Shown: positions 37,154 to 47,870, numbered from the stretch's first letter. The stretch is DNA of 64,000 nt from Polychytrium aggregatum (GCF_025602895.1 NW_026516236.1:393621-457620), one strand, 5' to 3'. Made by a program: numbers and translations. The notes: generated from the letters alone by a model not told the origin.

Positions 37154-38931
37154 TTAGGCCATGAGAACCGCTGCGACCACAGAGATAAGGCCAGCCGCGA
37201 GTGGAATGGCGCGTGTGCCGGTGCTCATCGGTCGGTATAGGGTCGCCGGATCGATGTATGGGTTCAGGTTGGCCTGGGCGGACGGAGGTGGAAGGTTGGA
37301 GGTGTTGGTGCTGGGGGTCAGCAGCGGGTTGGTCACGCCAGGAACGCTGCCATCTGCATTCATCGGGGGATCGATGACGCCGTTGCCTTGTCGGTTGTCG
37401 ACGGTGTCTGCGGGCCACTTTGGCACGGGGCTGTCATTGTCGTCGTAGCACTGGTGGACGGGCATCCAGGAGCAGAGTCGGGTCAGTGAGGAGTTTGTAA
37501 TTGATGTGACGCGCAGAATCGCATCCAAGCCAAGACGGCGTGGATCGTCGAGCGCATCGAATCCAGCAGCAGAGCCAGACAGGGGGCAATTTGTACCTGG
37601 ATGTCGACGTATTCGAAAATGGCGTATCGTCCGTAGGTGGGATCCATGTTGGACCAGTCCGGGGCACCGGCCCAGCCAGCAGTTCCGGGGTTGTCTCCAG
37701 CATCCCAGAGGGCAAACTGGATCTGCGATGGGGTCACGGGGTACCAGAAGGGAATCAACCCCGACGAAACCTGGGGCGATTGCATTCCGTCGCCAGACTT
37801 GGTGAAGGTTTTGTAGAGAACTTGGTCGACATACCAGCTGCCAAGGTGGCGCGGAGCATGGAGTGTGAGACGGAGTGGCCCGAGCGAGCACGAATCTGAG
37901 CCATACACTGTCTGTCGAAAGGAGAATCACCCATCCAAGTGACGACGATGCTGCAGTATCACAGCGGCCAAGCAGCGACCGATACAGCGACTGATGCAGA
38001 GACTGATGTGCCGGCCGATGCAGCAACTCACTTGATCTCGTTGTGCTTCCACTCGATGGTATAGATGTGCCAATCGCCAAAGCTTGGCACGGACCAGCTC
38101 GAGTAGTGCATCGCATTCTCGGGCGATAGCGCGGGCAGGTTCCATGGCGGCTGGTTCTGCGCTTGGTGGTAGAAGACGTTGGTCTGGGAAGTCTGCTGGA
38201 CCAACTCCCAATCGATTTCGTCGCCAATGTCAGACATGGTGATGAACGACGTCACAAAGCCGCTCTGGGGCGGGGCCTTGATGCGAGCCGAAACCTTGCC
38301 ATAGAGCATGTACCGGGTCGTCGACAACCTGGAGCTGGCTGCAGCATCCAGAATGCCGCACACGGGGGGGGGTGAAAGCGAGCAGAAATGAATCAGTATT
38401 GAGCCGGATGTTATGAATGCCCTGTCACTGGTTGAGTTGGGAACACCCAGAAACATCCGATATGGAAGCCCAACGCTGGCTCAGCGGACGTACCTCCGTT
38501 GGGATTCAGGCTGTCCTTGGGCATGACGCTGAGCAGGACTCCGCCGTTGGCACCAAACTAAATCCAAGACAAGCAGCGAGTGTTGTTGTCAAAAGGAAGC
38601 CACGACCGAGACATGGTGCTGTCTGCCTGGATTCAGAATGGGGAAGCAGAGGAAAGCAGGGGAAAGGAGAGGAAAGCAGGCTCACCGTAACCAGGTCCTT
38701 GGCAAAGTCGATGGTCCAGTCATAGACGGTGTAGTCGATCAGCGGAGGAGCGCCTCGTCTATCCGACGCCGCAGGGGCAGCGACTCTGGACCGGTCTGTG
38801 AAGTTGTGTCGGGCCGAGACGCAGTTGCCGACGACGGAGGGGACGCCGGGCTGTTGAGTCTGGGCGAGAGCCTGCGGAGGCAGAGCCAAGGCCAGCAGGG
38901 CTCCGGCGACGAGCGAGCGAAGAGGAACCAT
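37154..38931 (-). CDS. Crh-type GH16 glycosidase/transglycosylase, GPI-anchored (copy 2)
   Basis: Paralog of the adjacent gene with the same probable wall cross-linking role. Exons 38931-38686, 38557-38494, 38338-38032, 37837-37597 and 37450-37154 sum to 1,155 nt, 384 residues. A signal peptide (MVPLRSLVAGALLALALPPQ) precedes VVGNCVSARHNFTDRSRV and FGANGGVLLS. The catalytic motif GDEIDWE is intact. FYHQAQNQPPWN, WHIYTIEWKHNEIK and GLIPFWYP follow. The C-terminus is a Pro/Ser/Asn-rich stretch ending in a hydrophobic GPI-type tail (AAGLISVVAAVLMA). Matching internal exon sizes (64, 307 nt) and splice phases show a tandem duplication. Protein similarity is high in the catalytic core and low in the linker. 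The paralog is about 1.1 kb away on the same strand. Confidence 0.93.
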
Positions 38932-40710
38932 CGATAGCGCAGTGTTGGGCTGGGGACGGGGCTGGAGCGAGCTGCAGGGTGCGCCTTGATGGGCAGGAGA
39001 CTCTGAGGCCAGGAGCAGGTCGGCGAGCGAGACGCAGGATCGATCGAAGGCAGGGCGAGACCGCACAGCACTGGCGGGACGCGAGGCAGCACAGCAGGCA
39101 CACACAATATAGCACGCGCAACACGTGGGCCGCACAAGCGCAAACACCGACCTCCCTCTGGCCAACGGCAGCGTGAGTTGACGCGCTTTGTGTGCCACTG
39201 TGCGACGAACGCGCTGTGTGTTGTGTCATGCAATGTCGCACCGCGAAACGGGTGGCGCACGCCAGCACACGTGGAGGCACGTGGAGCGCGCAGTCGGTGC
39301 AGTCGATCCGGATCCATCCGGCGTGGCAGCCGGCTGCGCCCTGGCCCGTGCGACAAGGGTCCGTCCGACAAGGGTCCAGACGCCGTGGCGCATGCAGCGG
39401 GCAGCCAACCAGCGCGGATCGTCAGCCAACGCGAGCCATCAACCACCGACCAACGCGAACGACGGCCGAGATGGCCATGTTCTCCGAGATCCAGCGAATG
39501 GCCAGCGGATCTGATCACCAGCAATGCGCATGCACGCCGTATGACGACAAATCGCGCCGCAAGTGGGTGCGGCCAGCGTCCGCCACACATGCCTGCCGAA
39601 CGTGTCCGCAGCAGGAAGCCCAGCCACGTTTCCAGAGCCCGACCGCATCTGCCTCTCCGCATCTGCCTCTCCGCTTCTCCGTCTGTCGTTTCTCTGGGCC
39701 TGCATCTCCGTCTCCGCCCAGAGAGAGAGCACGCTCTCGTGCATGTGGCCGATCCCGGCGGACTGCCGTGCGACATGCTGCCCCGCCGAGCCCTGCCCAG
39801 ATCCGCGGAGATGGCAGCACCCAGCAGACTCCTCCGGGGCCGCCAGCCTCACCAGCAAGGAGCCCAGCGCAAGTCCGTGGCAGCACCCGCCAGGCATTTC
39901 GGTCGCCGGGAACGTGGATCGTCCTCACCGCCGTGATGCGCGAGAAGGGTACGACTTGCGGCGTTGTTGCTGAACTCGTCGGCGCTCCCAGCCATCGTCG
40001 CCGGGCGCCCAGCAATCCACATCGGACCAGCGGGCGCAATTCGCACCAGGCTCTGATTTGTCCATCGAGACCCGTATGCAAAGCCCGCAGGGACAAGCCC
40101 GGCGGCGACGCCATTGCGCCTGTGACATTGCGGTCCGAACCAACCGTCAGACCAGAAATACAGCCGATCCGCGGGTGGCTTGACGACGAACACACCAATC
40201 GCGAGAGGATGCAGCAATGTCTGAGCCCACGGCGCCAAGGCATTGAAGCCAAGCCGAGAACATGAAGGACGTAATCAACACGAAAGATACGGGGCCGTAG
40301 CGACTGGTGGTGCCATGGGATTTGCAGGCAAAAGCCAGGCTTGTTGCGCCGGGGCGATGCCCAGGATGCGCCAGATGCACCACCCAGCGCCCTCGGGATG
40401 ATCCGGATACCACCAGCGAGAATGGCTGCAGATGTCCGAGGGGTCTGAAGAGGCGGTCCTCGCTCATCGATGGCCGGTGGGTGAAGGCCTCCCGAAGCAG
40501 GCCGTGGATGAAAAGAAAGAGGACCGCATGTGCGAGAGTGGGGCCTGCAACTGACACTCTGGCCGCAGGGAGGCGAGGCGAGGAGGCAGTCCTGGTCAGC
40601 CAGAACTTGCGACGGCGATGGCTGTTGGCAACGCACAGCGACGGGCCGCGGGTATCTTGCTTCGCCGCCCTGGCGATAACGGCAAGCAGCTCCAGGAAGA
40701 TGCGCTCGAT

Positions 40711-40770
40711 GCGTTGGCATGGTGCGTTGGCATGGTGCGTTGGCATGGTGCGTTGGCATGGTGCGTTGGC
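40711..40770. repeat. 13-bp tandem repeat, 4.6 copies
   Basis: Perfect copies of GCGTTGGCATGGT starting at 40711, 40724, 40737 and 40750, with a partial fifth. Confidence 0.95.
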
Positions 40771-41430
40771 GATTGCGCTGACGCAGACGGCCGCCAGCAA
40801 GCGATGCACAGCAAGGTTGACTCAGGGGCCGCCAGCCCCCAAAACGGCAGCAAAGCGGCAACGGCCAAGGGGCGACGGTCACGGACAACGACGGACGCAA
40901 GCGCATGGCAGATTCCGAGGCACCTCTTTGGCTCAGGGCGAGAGCAGCACCAGTCGAGAAACGAGACCAGTCCGAGTATGATGCCGGGCATGGCCGAGAC
41001 GCAGCGCCCTGGTCTGGACCGGGCTTTGGTGGTGCGATCGCGACGGACAACATCGCCAGATGGACCGGACCGAGTTGGACCAGACTTGACCAGGGCGTTC
41101 CAGGAAGGCCGCGATTCGATACTGCGGACATGTGAAGGCGGGCTGTGTGGAGCAGCCAGCCGGATCAACTACAAGTCATCCCCGGATCATCTGCGGATAT
41201 CGCTGACCGTCGCCGGACCATCGCTGGACCATCGGCCTTGCGTCCACAGGGGGCAGCCCGAGGGGGTCCGCCGGCCATCTCCATCGGACGGATCCTGGCC
41301 CCGCCAAGCACCAATCGCAGCAGCGGCGCGGACTGTTGAGCCAATAGCCCCTCTGGGAAAGAGCGCCCCCGACCCGCCCCGATGGCGCTGGCCGCTGTCC
41401 GCCAGCGGTCCGACGGAGCTTGAGCTTGCG

Positions 41431-41492
41431 GATGCTGCAAGAATGAGGATGTGACATCGACGATGCTGCAAGAATGAGGATGTGACATCGAC
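41431..41492. repeat. 31-bp direct tandem duplication
   Basis: Two identical adjacent 31-bp units beginning GATGCTGCAAGAATGAGG, at 41431 and 41462. Confidence 0.9.
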
Positions 41493-41985
41493 GATGCACC
41501 TGCGAGGGCGAATGCAGTTGCACTTGCAATTGCACCTGCGAGGACGAGCGCAACTGCAATGCGCTTGGCCTGGCATCAGATGCGTGCGGCCGTCGCCCTC
41601 GCCCACATGCACCACGCAACCGCCCACATGCAATCGCCCTTTCCCACACGCATCCTCCCGGCTGCCAACAGCCCGTGGTGGGACTGCCCCGTGCACGGCC
41701 AAATCGGACCATCGCACAGCCGGCTTGGCCCTTGCGTGCATTGGCTGATAAGCCCCCCGTGCGATCGCCCGGTCGTTGCAAGTGCACGAGGCGTTGGGGG
41801 GACCGGACAATATATATCGCCAGCGAGGCCCGACCGCCCCGAGGAGTCCCCTCCCGACCTCCACCGAGTGCGGCTCACGACCCGCTGACCCCATACCCAT
41901 AAAACCGCCGCCCTCGCCCCCCAGCCGCCGCCCGGCTGTCCTCATTTTCCCTCGCTCGCCCGTCCATCACAGCCCATCCTCGGGA

Positions 41986-43432
41986 ATGGTCTATAACTTG
42001 ATCTCTAGCCCATGGGCCTTTGGCCTGCAAAAGCCCCAGCCAAACCCGCAGGGACTCTCAAATTCCGACCCGCACCAGCCGTCCGGGCCCCGGCCAAGGT
42101 AAGCCCGTGTCCATGTCCATGTCCATGTCCATGTTGTCTCGAGCCAGCCAACCCCCCCCCGCCCGTCATGTCGCTGTCCAGCCAGCACTGGCTCCCGCTC
42201 GCTATCTCCCATGTCCGTCGCTCACCAACCACACATCCTCCGTCCTTTGCTGTCGCTGCCCCTTCCCTCTGGCGCCACCGGCACTGCCACCCGGCCATCG
42301 CAGCCCCTTCAAGCTGTGGAAGGCCTCGCTGCAGAGAATGATCAAGACCGGCTTGCATGTACCCACGAACTTTGGATTTGGCTCGTCACGACCGAGCACA
42401 AGCCCAACCCTGGTCGACTGCGGCCTCTCAGAACCCTCCTTGCCGACACAGCCTTGCTATGTCCTCTCGGAAGTCTACAACATCGAGACCAATGTTGGAT
42501 TCCCTGTCTACGTCCTCAGCAGCTCGCTTGCTGAGTGTCCCGAGCACATGCCCGGCCACTCGATGCGGCCACTCTCCAAGTACCCCGAGATTGATCTGGG
42601 CGACGACCACGTCGATCCAGCCGCCTCAGTGCGTCTGGACCACGAAGCCGATCTCACGGCCGAGGTCATCAAGGAGTTCGATATGCAGTTCCCCCGGCGC
42701 GCTGCTCGCTCCAGAGCCTTGCCGCATCCCGACGCCATGCAACTCGACATCCCCAGCAACGATACCACGCCGCGGATCACCCCCCAAGCATCGCCCATTC
42801 CGTCGCCCCCCTCACCTCCGTCGCCCCCCTCGCACGGTACCACCTGGCCTCAAGCACGGCGCACACTCCGTCGCAGAAGTACCCATCCGCTGGACACCCG
42901 AAAGAGCACCCACGTTGTTCGAAGCGGCTACAGCCTCTTTGATGATTCGAATGAGACTCTTGTTGGCGACAGCGACGATGGCGACGATTACGACGCGCTG
43001 TTCCAGAAACAGGACATCTGCCACAACCCGCAGCGCCGCCCTTCGCTGTTGACTCTGCAACTTGAAGCGTCCATGTCTTCGCTGAGCGAGCGTGACCGCC
43101 TCCTGGAGCGGAGACGCATGATCAAGGACCAGCGGCGCCGCGACCTTGAGGCCGAGGTGCTCCCGTCCAACATCAATCTAGCCTGTTTTGATGTCATCCT
43201 CTCCTCCGAAACGAGGGACTACACAAGCCGTCACGATACCCTGCGAAGGGGTGTCTCTCTGGACTACCTAGCCGAAGGCGTGCGCGGCGCTCGAGCCAGC
43301 GGCCTACCTGGCACCCTGGTTGACCCCGAGTGGCGCAACCTCTCTCACCAGATGCAGCGAGTCGGCATCCACTACGAGAGAGCCAAAGATCCGCCTCATA
43401 GTGTTCCAGACTTTCACACCCCGATTTGGTAA
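41986..43432 (+). CDS. Unrecognised protein, 413 residues, two exons
   Basis: I do not recognise this protein. The best model joins 41986-42098 to 42304-43432 (GTAAGC donor, CGCAG acceptor, phase kept), giving 1,242 nt. It removes a C-rich stretch with CCATGT repeats. The product starts MVYNLISSPWAFGLQKPQ. It has a middle region with Pro/Ser runs (SPPSPPSPPS), an acidic patch (DSDDGDDYD), and an Arg/Glu-rich helix near 43090-43165 (SLSERDRLLERRRMIKDQRRRD). It ends HTPIW. No signal peptide or membrane segment is seen. Composition suggests a partly disordered regulatory protein, but that is only inference. An unspliced start at 42020 is also open and cannot be excluded. Confidence 0.6.
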
Positions 43433-44848
43433 AGCCTGCTCTTCCTCTTCCTCCACTTCCTCTTCCCACCGTCACTGGATGACCCTGTGGATCTGCGCTA
43501 TCCCGCGGTGCGCTTTTCCTGTCTCCCATTTGCCCGCCCTTGTTGTCTGGCTGTTGTCTGCGCTGTGTTGTGTGCTGTTTCTTGCTGTCTTTGCCTCGTC
43601 TGCCTCGACCGAATGGGTTCCTCCCCTCCTTCTTCCTTGCACGTATTTATACCAAGCAAGCCTCTCGCTTTGTCTTGTACCTCTGGCTGGCCTCTGACCG
43701 GGATTGCGTTGCCCAAGGGCCGCTTTCCCTGCACCCGACCCACCACCGCCATCATTTACGACCCCTCCTTCCAGCCACGGCGCCTCTGTTCGTTTGTTTT
43801 TGTTCCATTTTCTCCTTTGCATTCACTCATTCATCCATTCATTCATCCATTCTATCATGGAGTAGCGTGACTCTTCCACGCTGACGCTCGCACTTCCTGC
43901 TCTTCGTTGCTGTCTCCGCTGGCACGAAGCACGAGTGCACCATGCTGTTGTATATACATCCACCCCCGCACTTCCCTCCCTGCATCTGCTTTGACCCGGG
44001 TCGCCTGCTGCCGTCTCTGGTTTGCTGCGTCATGCTTGCCCAAGCTCACTTGTACATTTATTAGCACACCCTCCCCCCCCCATTCGGTTTCCCCCCTCTC
44101 CCCCATCCTCTTTGCTTTCCCATCCCCACAAGCCATCAACGCCTCCCTCTGTGTATGTTTTCCACCACCACCCACCCACATCCTGGTCCTCCATTTTTTG
44201 CTCTCAGATTTTCCCATTTCTTGCTCAGTTTTCCTCTGACATTCTCGAGCCAAGCGGAAAGTAGGACATGCTGGACTGCCCTGTCTCATCCGCCCCTCCC
44301 CCGTCACTTTGGTGGTGAGGAGTCTCTTTCGTTGTTTGTTGTGGTCGAACGTTTTCTGGCCGAGTTCCCCCCTCCCCTCCATCATTGATTTGCACTTTTG
44401 TCGTATGGTTGTTTTACAATGAAAGGAAGAGTCAAAATAACAAAAAGCTGTGGTTTTCCTCTTGATCTATATGGCTCCAGCTTTGGCAACAGCGGGATTG
44501 AACGCAGTGGCATATGAACGATAGCGAGCACCATGTTCGTTTCCTGTCTTCTCTGTGCGCTCGCTTCCACAGCAGCCCGCTGGCCACCAGGCGAGAATCA
44601 TGATCTGCTGCTTGAGCGCAAACTTGACCCGCGATTGGTTGTTGGCTCATGTCCTTGCTCTGGTTCGAGCCGGCCCGAGCCAGCCTCGGCTTCTTCGCAC
44701 CCAAAACGATCTGACACTGCACTATGAAAAAAATTGTTGTTAATAAAATGAGCGAGAACGAAAAAGCGCGCTCTCGGAGCCACCTCGGTCGGCGAGAAGA
44801 GCAGTCTCTGGCGAGAGACCCCGAGGAAAGGCGAGAAGCCTCTCGCCG

Positions 44849-44918
<70 letters not shown>

Positions 44919-45080
44919 CCGCACACACACACACACTTTGCACACACACACTTTGCACAAGGGAGTCAAACACCTCCCATCGACCATCCCAAGAGGGATG
45001 GCAACCCCGAAGTGGACTGCCCAGAATATGGGCGACCCGGCATCCACTGTCGAAATGCACAAGGAACAGTGCGAGATACT
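43433..45080. other. Pyrimidine-rich intergenic region with CA microsatellite
   Basis: 1.6 kb downstream of the unrecognised gene. It is C/T-rich with CATT-type short repeats (43820-43855) and a long CA microsatellite. No supported gene. Confidence 0.5.
44850..44917. repeat. Dinucleotide microsatellite (CA)34
   Basis: 68-bp perfect CA run, followed by two shorter CA runs interrupted by TCCG and TTTG up to about 44957. It lies about 160 bp left of the Fanzor element terminus. Confidence 0.97.
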
Positions 45081-45110
45081 TACAGTCTATCCAGAAAGAA
45101 ACGGGACAGT
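45081..45110 (-). repeat. Terminal repeat, left end of element A
   Basis: Begins TACAGTCTATCCAGAAAG and continues into AAACGGGACA. It matches the inverted right terminus of element B at 23 of 28 positions by eye. The Fanzor stop codon (45087-45089) lies inside it. Confidence 0.8.
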
Positions 45111-47759
45111 CACTTTCTGGCTTCTGAAGCCCGCTGACTGACTGTAGGCCCAGCGGGTAGGCCATGGCATTGCACTCCTGTCTTCGTCGGCAATCTCCTT
45201 GATTTTCGTTGGTTTGGGAAGCACAGTCTTGAATACACCCGGTCGATCTCCTGTGGCGATGATCGACTGGCATACCGAGATCATGTTCCTGGCTGCATTG
45301 ATGTCTCGATCCCACAGCGTATGGCAGCTTGTACAGCTCCGTACATAATGTGGCTTCTCGATATCAAGATACTCGACCTTCTCGAGTCGCTTGGCTTCCC
45401 GGCAATGTGAGCACACCTGGGATGTGTTGAACTCGTTCACCGAGCACACATGGATCTTGGAGACGGATCGGTCTGGTGGGCCTCTCTGGTGGTGGTGGAA
45501 CTGCTCGAAATACTTGGCAAACCTGAGTCTCCTGGGACTGGAAGCATATCCCTTCCCCTGTTTCCAGGATGCATTCCCAAAGGCAATCACGATGTCGGTC
45601 TCCTTTGGTGCCTGGTCAATGACTTGCTTGCACATCTCGTGGACGGTGCGCTGTCGCTTGCTGTGGAGATCAAGCCGTTTGAACCGCCGTCGCCGGGTCA
45701 GGCTGAAGTACAGCTGTTTCTCCAGCATGTCTCCATCGAACACATGGCGAATGTATTGCAGGAATGAAGCCAACCCAGGGATCTTGGGACTTGGTGTGGT
45801 GCTCATCCATTTCTGCAGACCAAGGATCTTGTGGGTGCTCTGGATCCACTTGGTCGCTTGGGTGGTGCCAGTTCGATGCTGGTACTCCTTGTTGGAGAAC
45901 GACACGATCTTCTCGTTGGCACGCTGTGCCTTGGTCACCTTGACACCGTCTTGCTCCTGGATGGATGGTTGACCGGGTGCCCGAATGACAGCGGTGAAGA
46001 TCGATCCCACACCAGGGTCGATCCCGATCCATGTGGTCCGAGAGTCGTCGATGGGACCGACCCTGGTCTGGGTCTTCTGCTCAGGAGTGAGCTTGGGTGT
46101 CTTGTCGTCCTTGTCCACGGTTTCTGGCTTGACATCAGGGTCCTTCTTCAGGATCTTGTATCTGAGCGTGGTGATCGAGCACCCGACTCCATCGGTGGTG
46201 ATCTCGCAACCAAAGAGCTGCTTCCCCTCCTCCCTGGCACCAAAGAGTCTCGAATCCAGCTTGAAGTTGGTCTGCCAGAAGGTCTCTTGCTTTGTGGTGC
46301 CATTGACCTTGGTCTTCAGGTCGTCCCACTTGAGACCAGTGCCAGTCTGGTATCCAAGGATTTCCCACAATGCTTTGGTGTCGAGCTTGACATACTTGGC
46401 TCTGGCATCGCAGAGCGGGACCAAGGTGCACTGTGCTCGAGGGGCATTGTGTCGCTTCTTGGTCTGGGCAAGCCGGTCGGTGAGGCGCTTGATCCGTTTC
46501 ATGTTCACAGCGATCTGCTTGCACACCTCCTCGTGCTGGGTCTGGAGTGCGTTGTGCTTGTCAGGCAGCCTTCGTTCGATGGCGCGACACATCTCCTCAT
46601 TCAGTCGCCCACGCTCTCCTTTCAGGCCAATGGTTTCTCTCACGAGCCTGGGAATGATCATCTTCTGAAAGACCACCATGAAGAGGGCCTCCTTCAGGTG
46701 GGTCAGCCGAGAGACCTCACTGGCCAGTTTCGATACAAATCGATACAGGTCTTGGTGGCTTTCGTACCGAAACTCATACAACTGGTCGGCATGTGTGGCG
46801 TAGGCTCTCTTCAGATCAACGAGGAGTGTCTTGGAGAGGGGATTCTCCATCAGCTTGACACAATCATCGACGTGTGTATGCCGTTTGACATCCTTCGGAG
46901 CAACCAGGACCAGATTGCAGAATCGACGGAGGAGAGACCAGTAACGATCGAGAACGTGGGTCTCACAGTTGACTGCATAGGTCTTGACAGCCAAACCAAG
47001 AACCTGTGAGCCAGTACTCTTTGGGAGGGACACAGGAGGCAGGATACACGATTCGCTCCATGTACTTCGATACATCTCATAGGTGTCGATGATGTGCCTG
47101 TCTTCTTGGGTCGTGCCTTTCTTGACACTAGTCATTCCTGTCTGCACTATGTTGAAGCATTTTCGAACGAACGCGGGTTCACTCGACGACACAGTGGGGA
47201 GAGTGATACCCTCGTCCAAGCACCGCCTGAGATGAAGCTCCAGGAGACGAGATGCTTCGAACTGCACTTGAGTCATGGCCCGAACAGTCTCCTCGATCTT
47301 GTCGTGCAAGGCATCGTTCTTGATGATGGCATCGAGAGTGCACTTGATGATTGAGTACTCGGCCTTGACTTGCTCGTTGGGGTCACAGTCAGGCAAGGTA
47401 GAGCTCCAGAGTGGGTTCTTCTTGGTACACAATGAGCTGCTGCTTTTGGCATGACCCTCTTCCCCGCACGTGGCACATACAGGGACCTTGGGTGCGGGCA
47501 TCTCGACCACGAGGGCTGGGAAGGCAGTGTCCTCGCTGGGCTCGTCTGGAGGGGGTGCTTGGCTGACCATTTCAGCGACCGAGGCAGAGCCAGAGGCAGG
47601 GCTGCTGTCGATTCTGGCTGTGCACTTCTTGGTGAAGGGTTTGACGTGGTTGGTCAGTCCACAGGAGGGACACGATTTGATGGTGGGCTTTTTGGCCACA
47701 GGAGAGTCATTGGGTGATCCTGGATCGGGATCGGGGGATGTCTTTCTCTTGGGAGCCAT
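45087..47759 (-). CDS. Fanzor RNA-guided nuclease (TnpB-like), intact copy A
   Basis: Eukaryotic TnpB homolog; family members cleave DNA guided by an omega RNA encoded at the element's end. A single 890-residue frame, started at MAPKRK to match MPPKRK of copy B; a Met at 47819 is also open. N-terminal zinc knuckles: C30-C33-H38-C46 and C95-C98-H103-C111. A conserved helical region follows (MTQVQFEASRLL). RuvC-like core: WIGIDPGVGSIFTAV (D581), then IAFGNASWKQGKGY where TnpB would carry its glutamate. The alternative glutamate is E776 in NEFNTSQVCSHC. A zinc ribbon (CSHC, CTSC) and DRDINAARN (D819) follow. The last ~40 residues extend past copy B and run into the terminal repeat. Probably Fanzor1 type. 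No introns seen, unlike neighbouring host genes. Confidence 0.9.
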   Translation of the reverse strand: MAPKRKTSPDPDPGSPNDSPVAKKPTIKSCPSCGLTNHVKPFTKKCTARIDSSPASGSASVAEMVSQAPPPDEPSEDTAFPALVVEMPAPKVPVCATCGEEGHAKSSSSLCTKKNPLWSSTLPDCDPNEQVKAEYSIIKCTLDAIIKNDALHDKIEETVRAMTQVQFEASRLLELHLRRCLDEGITLPTVSSSEPAFVRKCFNIVQTGMTSVKKGTTQEDRHIIDTYEMYRSTWSESCILPPVSLPKSTGSQVLGLAVKTYAVNCETHVLDRYWSLLRRFCNLVLVAPKDVKRHTHVDDCVKLMENPLSKTLLVDLKRAYATHADQLYEFRYESHQDLYRFVSKLASEVSRLTHLKEALFMVVFQKMIIPRLVRETIGLKGERGRLNEEMCRAIERRLPDKHNALQTQHEEVCKQIAVNMKRIKRLTDRLAQTKKRHNAPRAQCTLVPLCDARAKYVKLDTKALWEILGYQTGTGLKWDDLKTKVNGTTKQETFWQTNFKLDSRLFGAREEGKQLFGCEITTDGVGCSITTLRYKILKKDPDVKPETVDKDDKTPKLTPEQKTQTRVGPIDDSRTTWIGIDPGVGSIFTAVIRAPGQPSIQEQDGVKVTKAQRANEKIVSFSNKEYQHRTGTTQATKWIQSTHKILGLQKWMSTTPSPKIPGLASFLQYIRHVFDGDMLEKQLYFSLTRRRRFKRLDLHSKRQRTVHEMCKQVIDQAPKETDIVIAFGNASWKQGKGYASSPRRLRFAKYFEQFHHHQRGPPDRSVSKIHVCSVNEFNTSQVCSHCREAKRLEKVEYLDIEKPHYVRSCTSCHTLWDRDINAARNMISVCQSIIATGDRPGVFKTVLPKPTKIKEIADEDRSAMPWPTRWAYSQSAGFRSQKVTVPFLSG
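45119..45157 (-). ncRNA. Candidate omega RNA hairpins at the 3' end of Fanzor A
   Basis: Two adjacent inverted repeats sit just inside the left terminal repeat: CCCGCTG/CAGCGGG (45130-45157) and GGCTT/AAGCC (45119-45131). In the TnpB/Fanzor family the guide RNA scaffold is transcribed from this position, overlapping the ORF end. Folding and expression are not shown here; the assignment is inferred from position. Confidence 0.4.
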
Positions 47760-47870
47760 CTGGCGAGAAAATAGCGACGATGGCTGGTTCTGCCCTTGGG
47801 GAAGAAAAATTCTCTTCAAAACCAGCGCAATTTTGGGCAGGGAGTGATGCTCACAGTGGCGTCCTTGATT

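Larger units (their letters stand above)
38932..41985. other. Three-kilobase intergenic region, no supported gene
   Basis: Contains the copy 2 GH16 promoter and then GC-rich sequence with long overlapping open frames on both strands. None of these shows a recognisable domain, a signal peptide or a splice-consistent conserved block. Two short tandem repeats lie inside. Confidence 0.55.

Noticed and set aside
39192-40265. 357-residue open frame on the plus strand
   Set aside because: Rich in Arg, Pro, Ser and Ala with no recognisable motif, and mirrored by open frames on the other strand. Composition explains it.
39515-41131. 538-residue open frame on the minus strand
   Set aside because: It overlaps other long frames on the plus strand in GC-rich DNA, runs across a 13-bp tandem repeat, and shows no domain, signal or conserved block. 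It looks like a chance frame.
45831-47009. 392-residue plus-strand frame opposite Fanzor A
   Set aside because: Antisense shadow of a strongly supported minus-strand gene with recognisable catalytic motifs; the plus frame has none.
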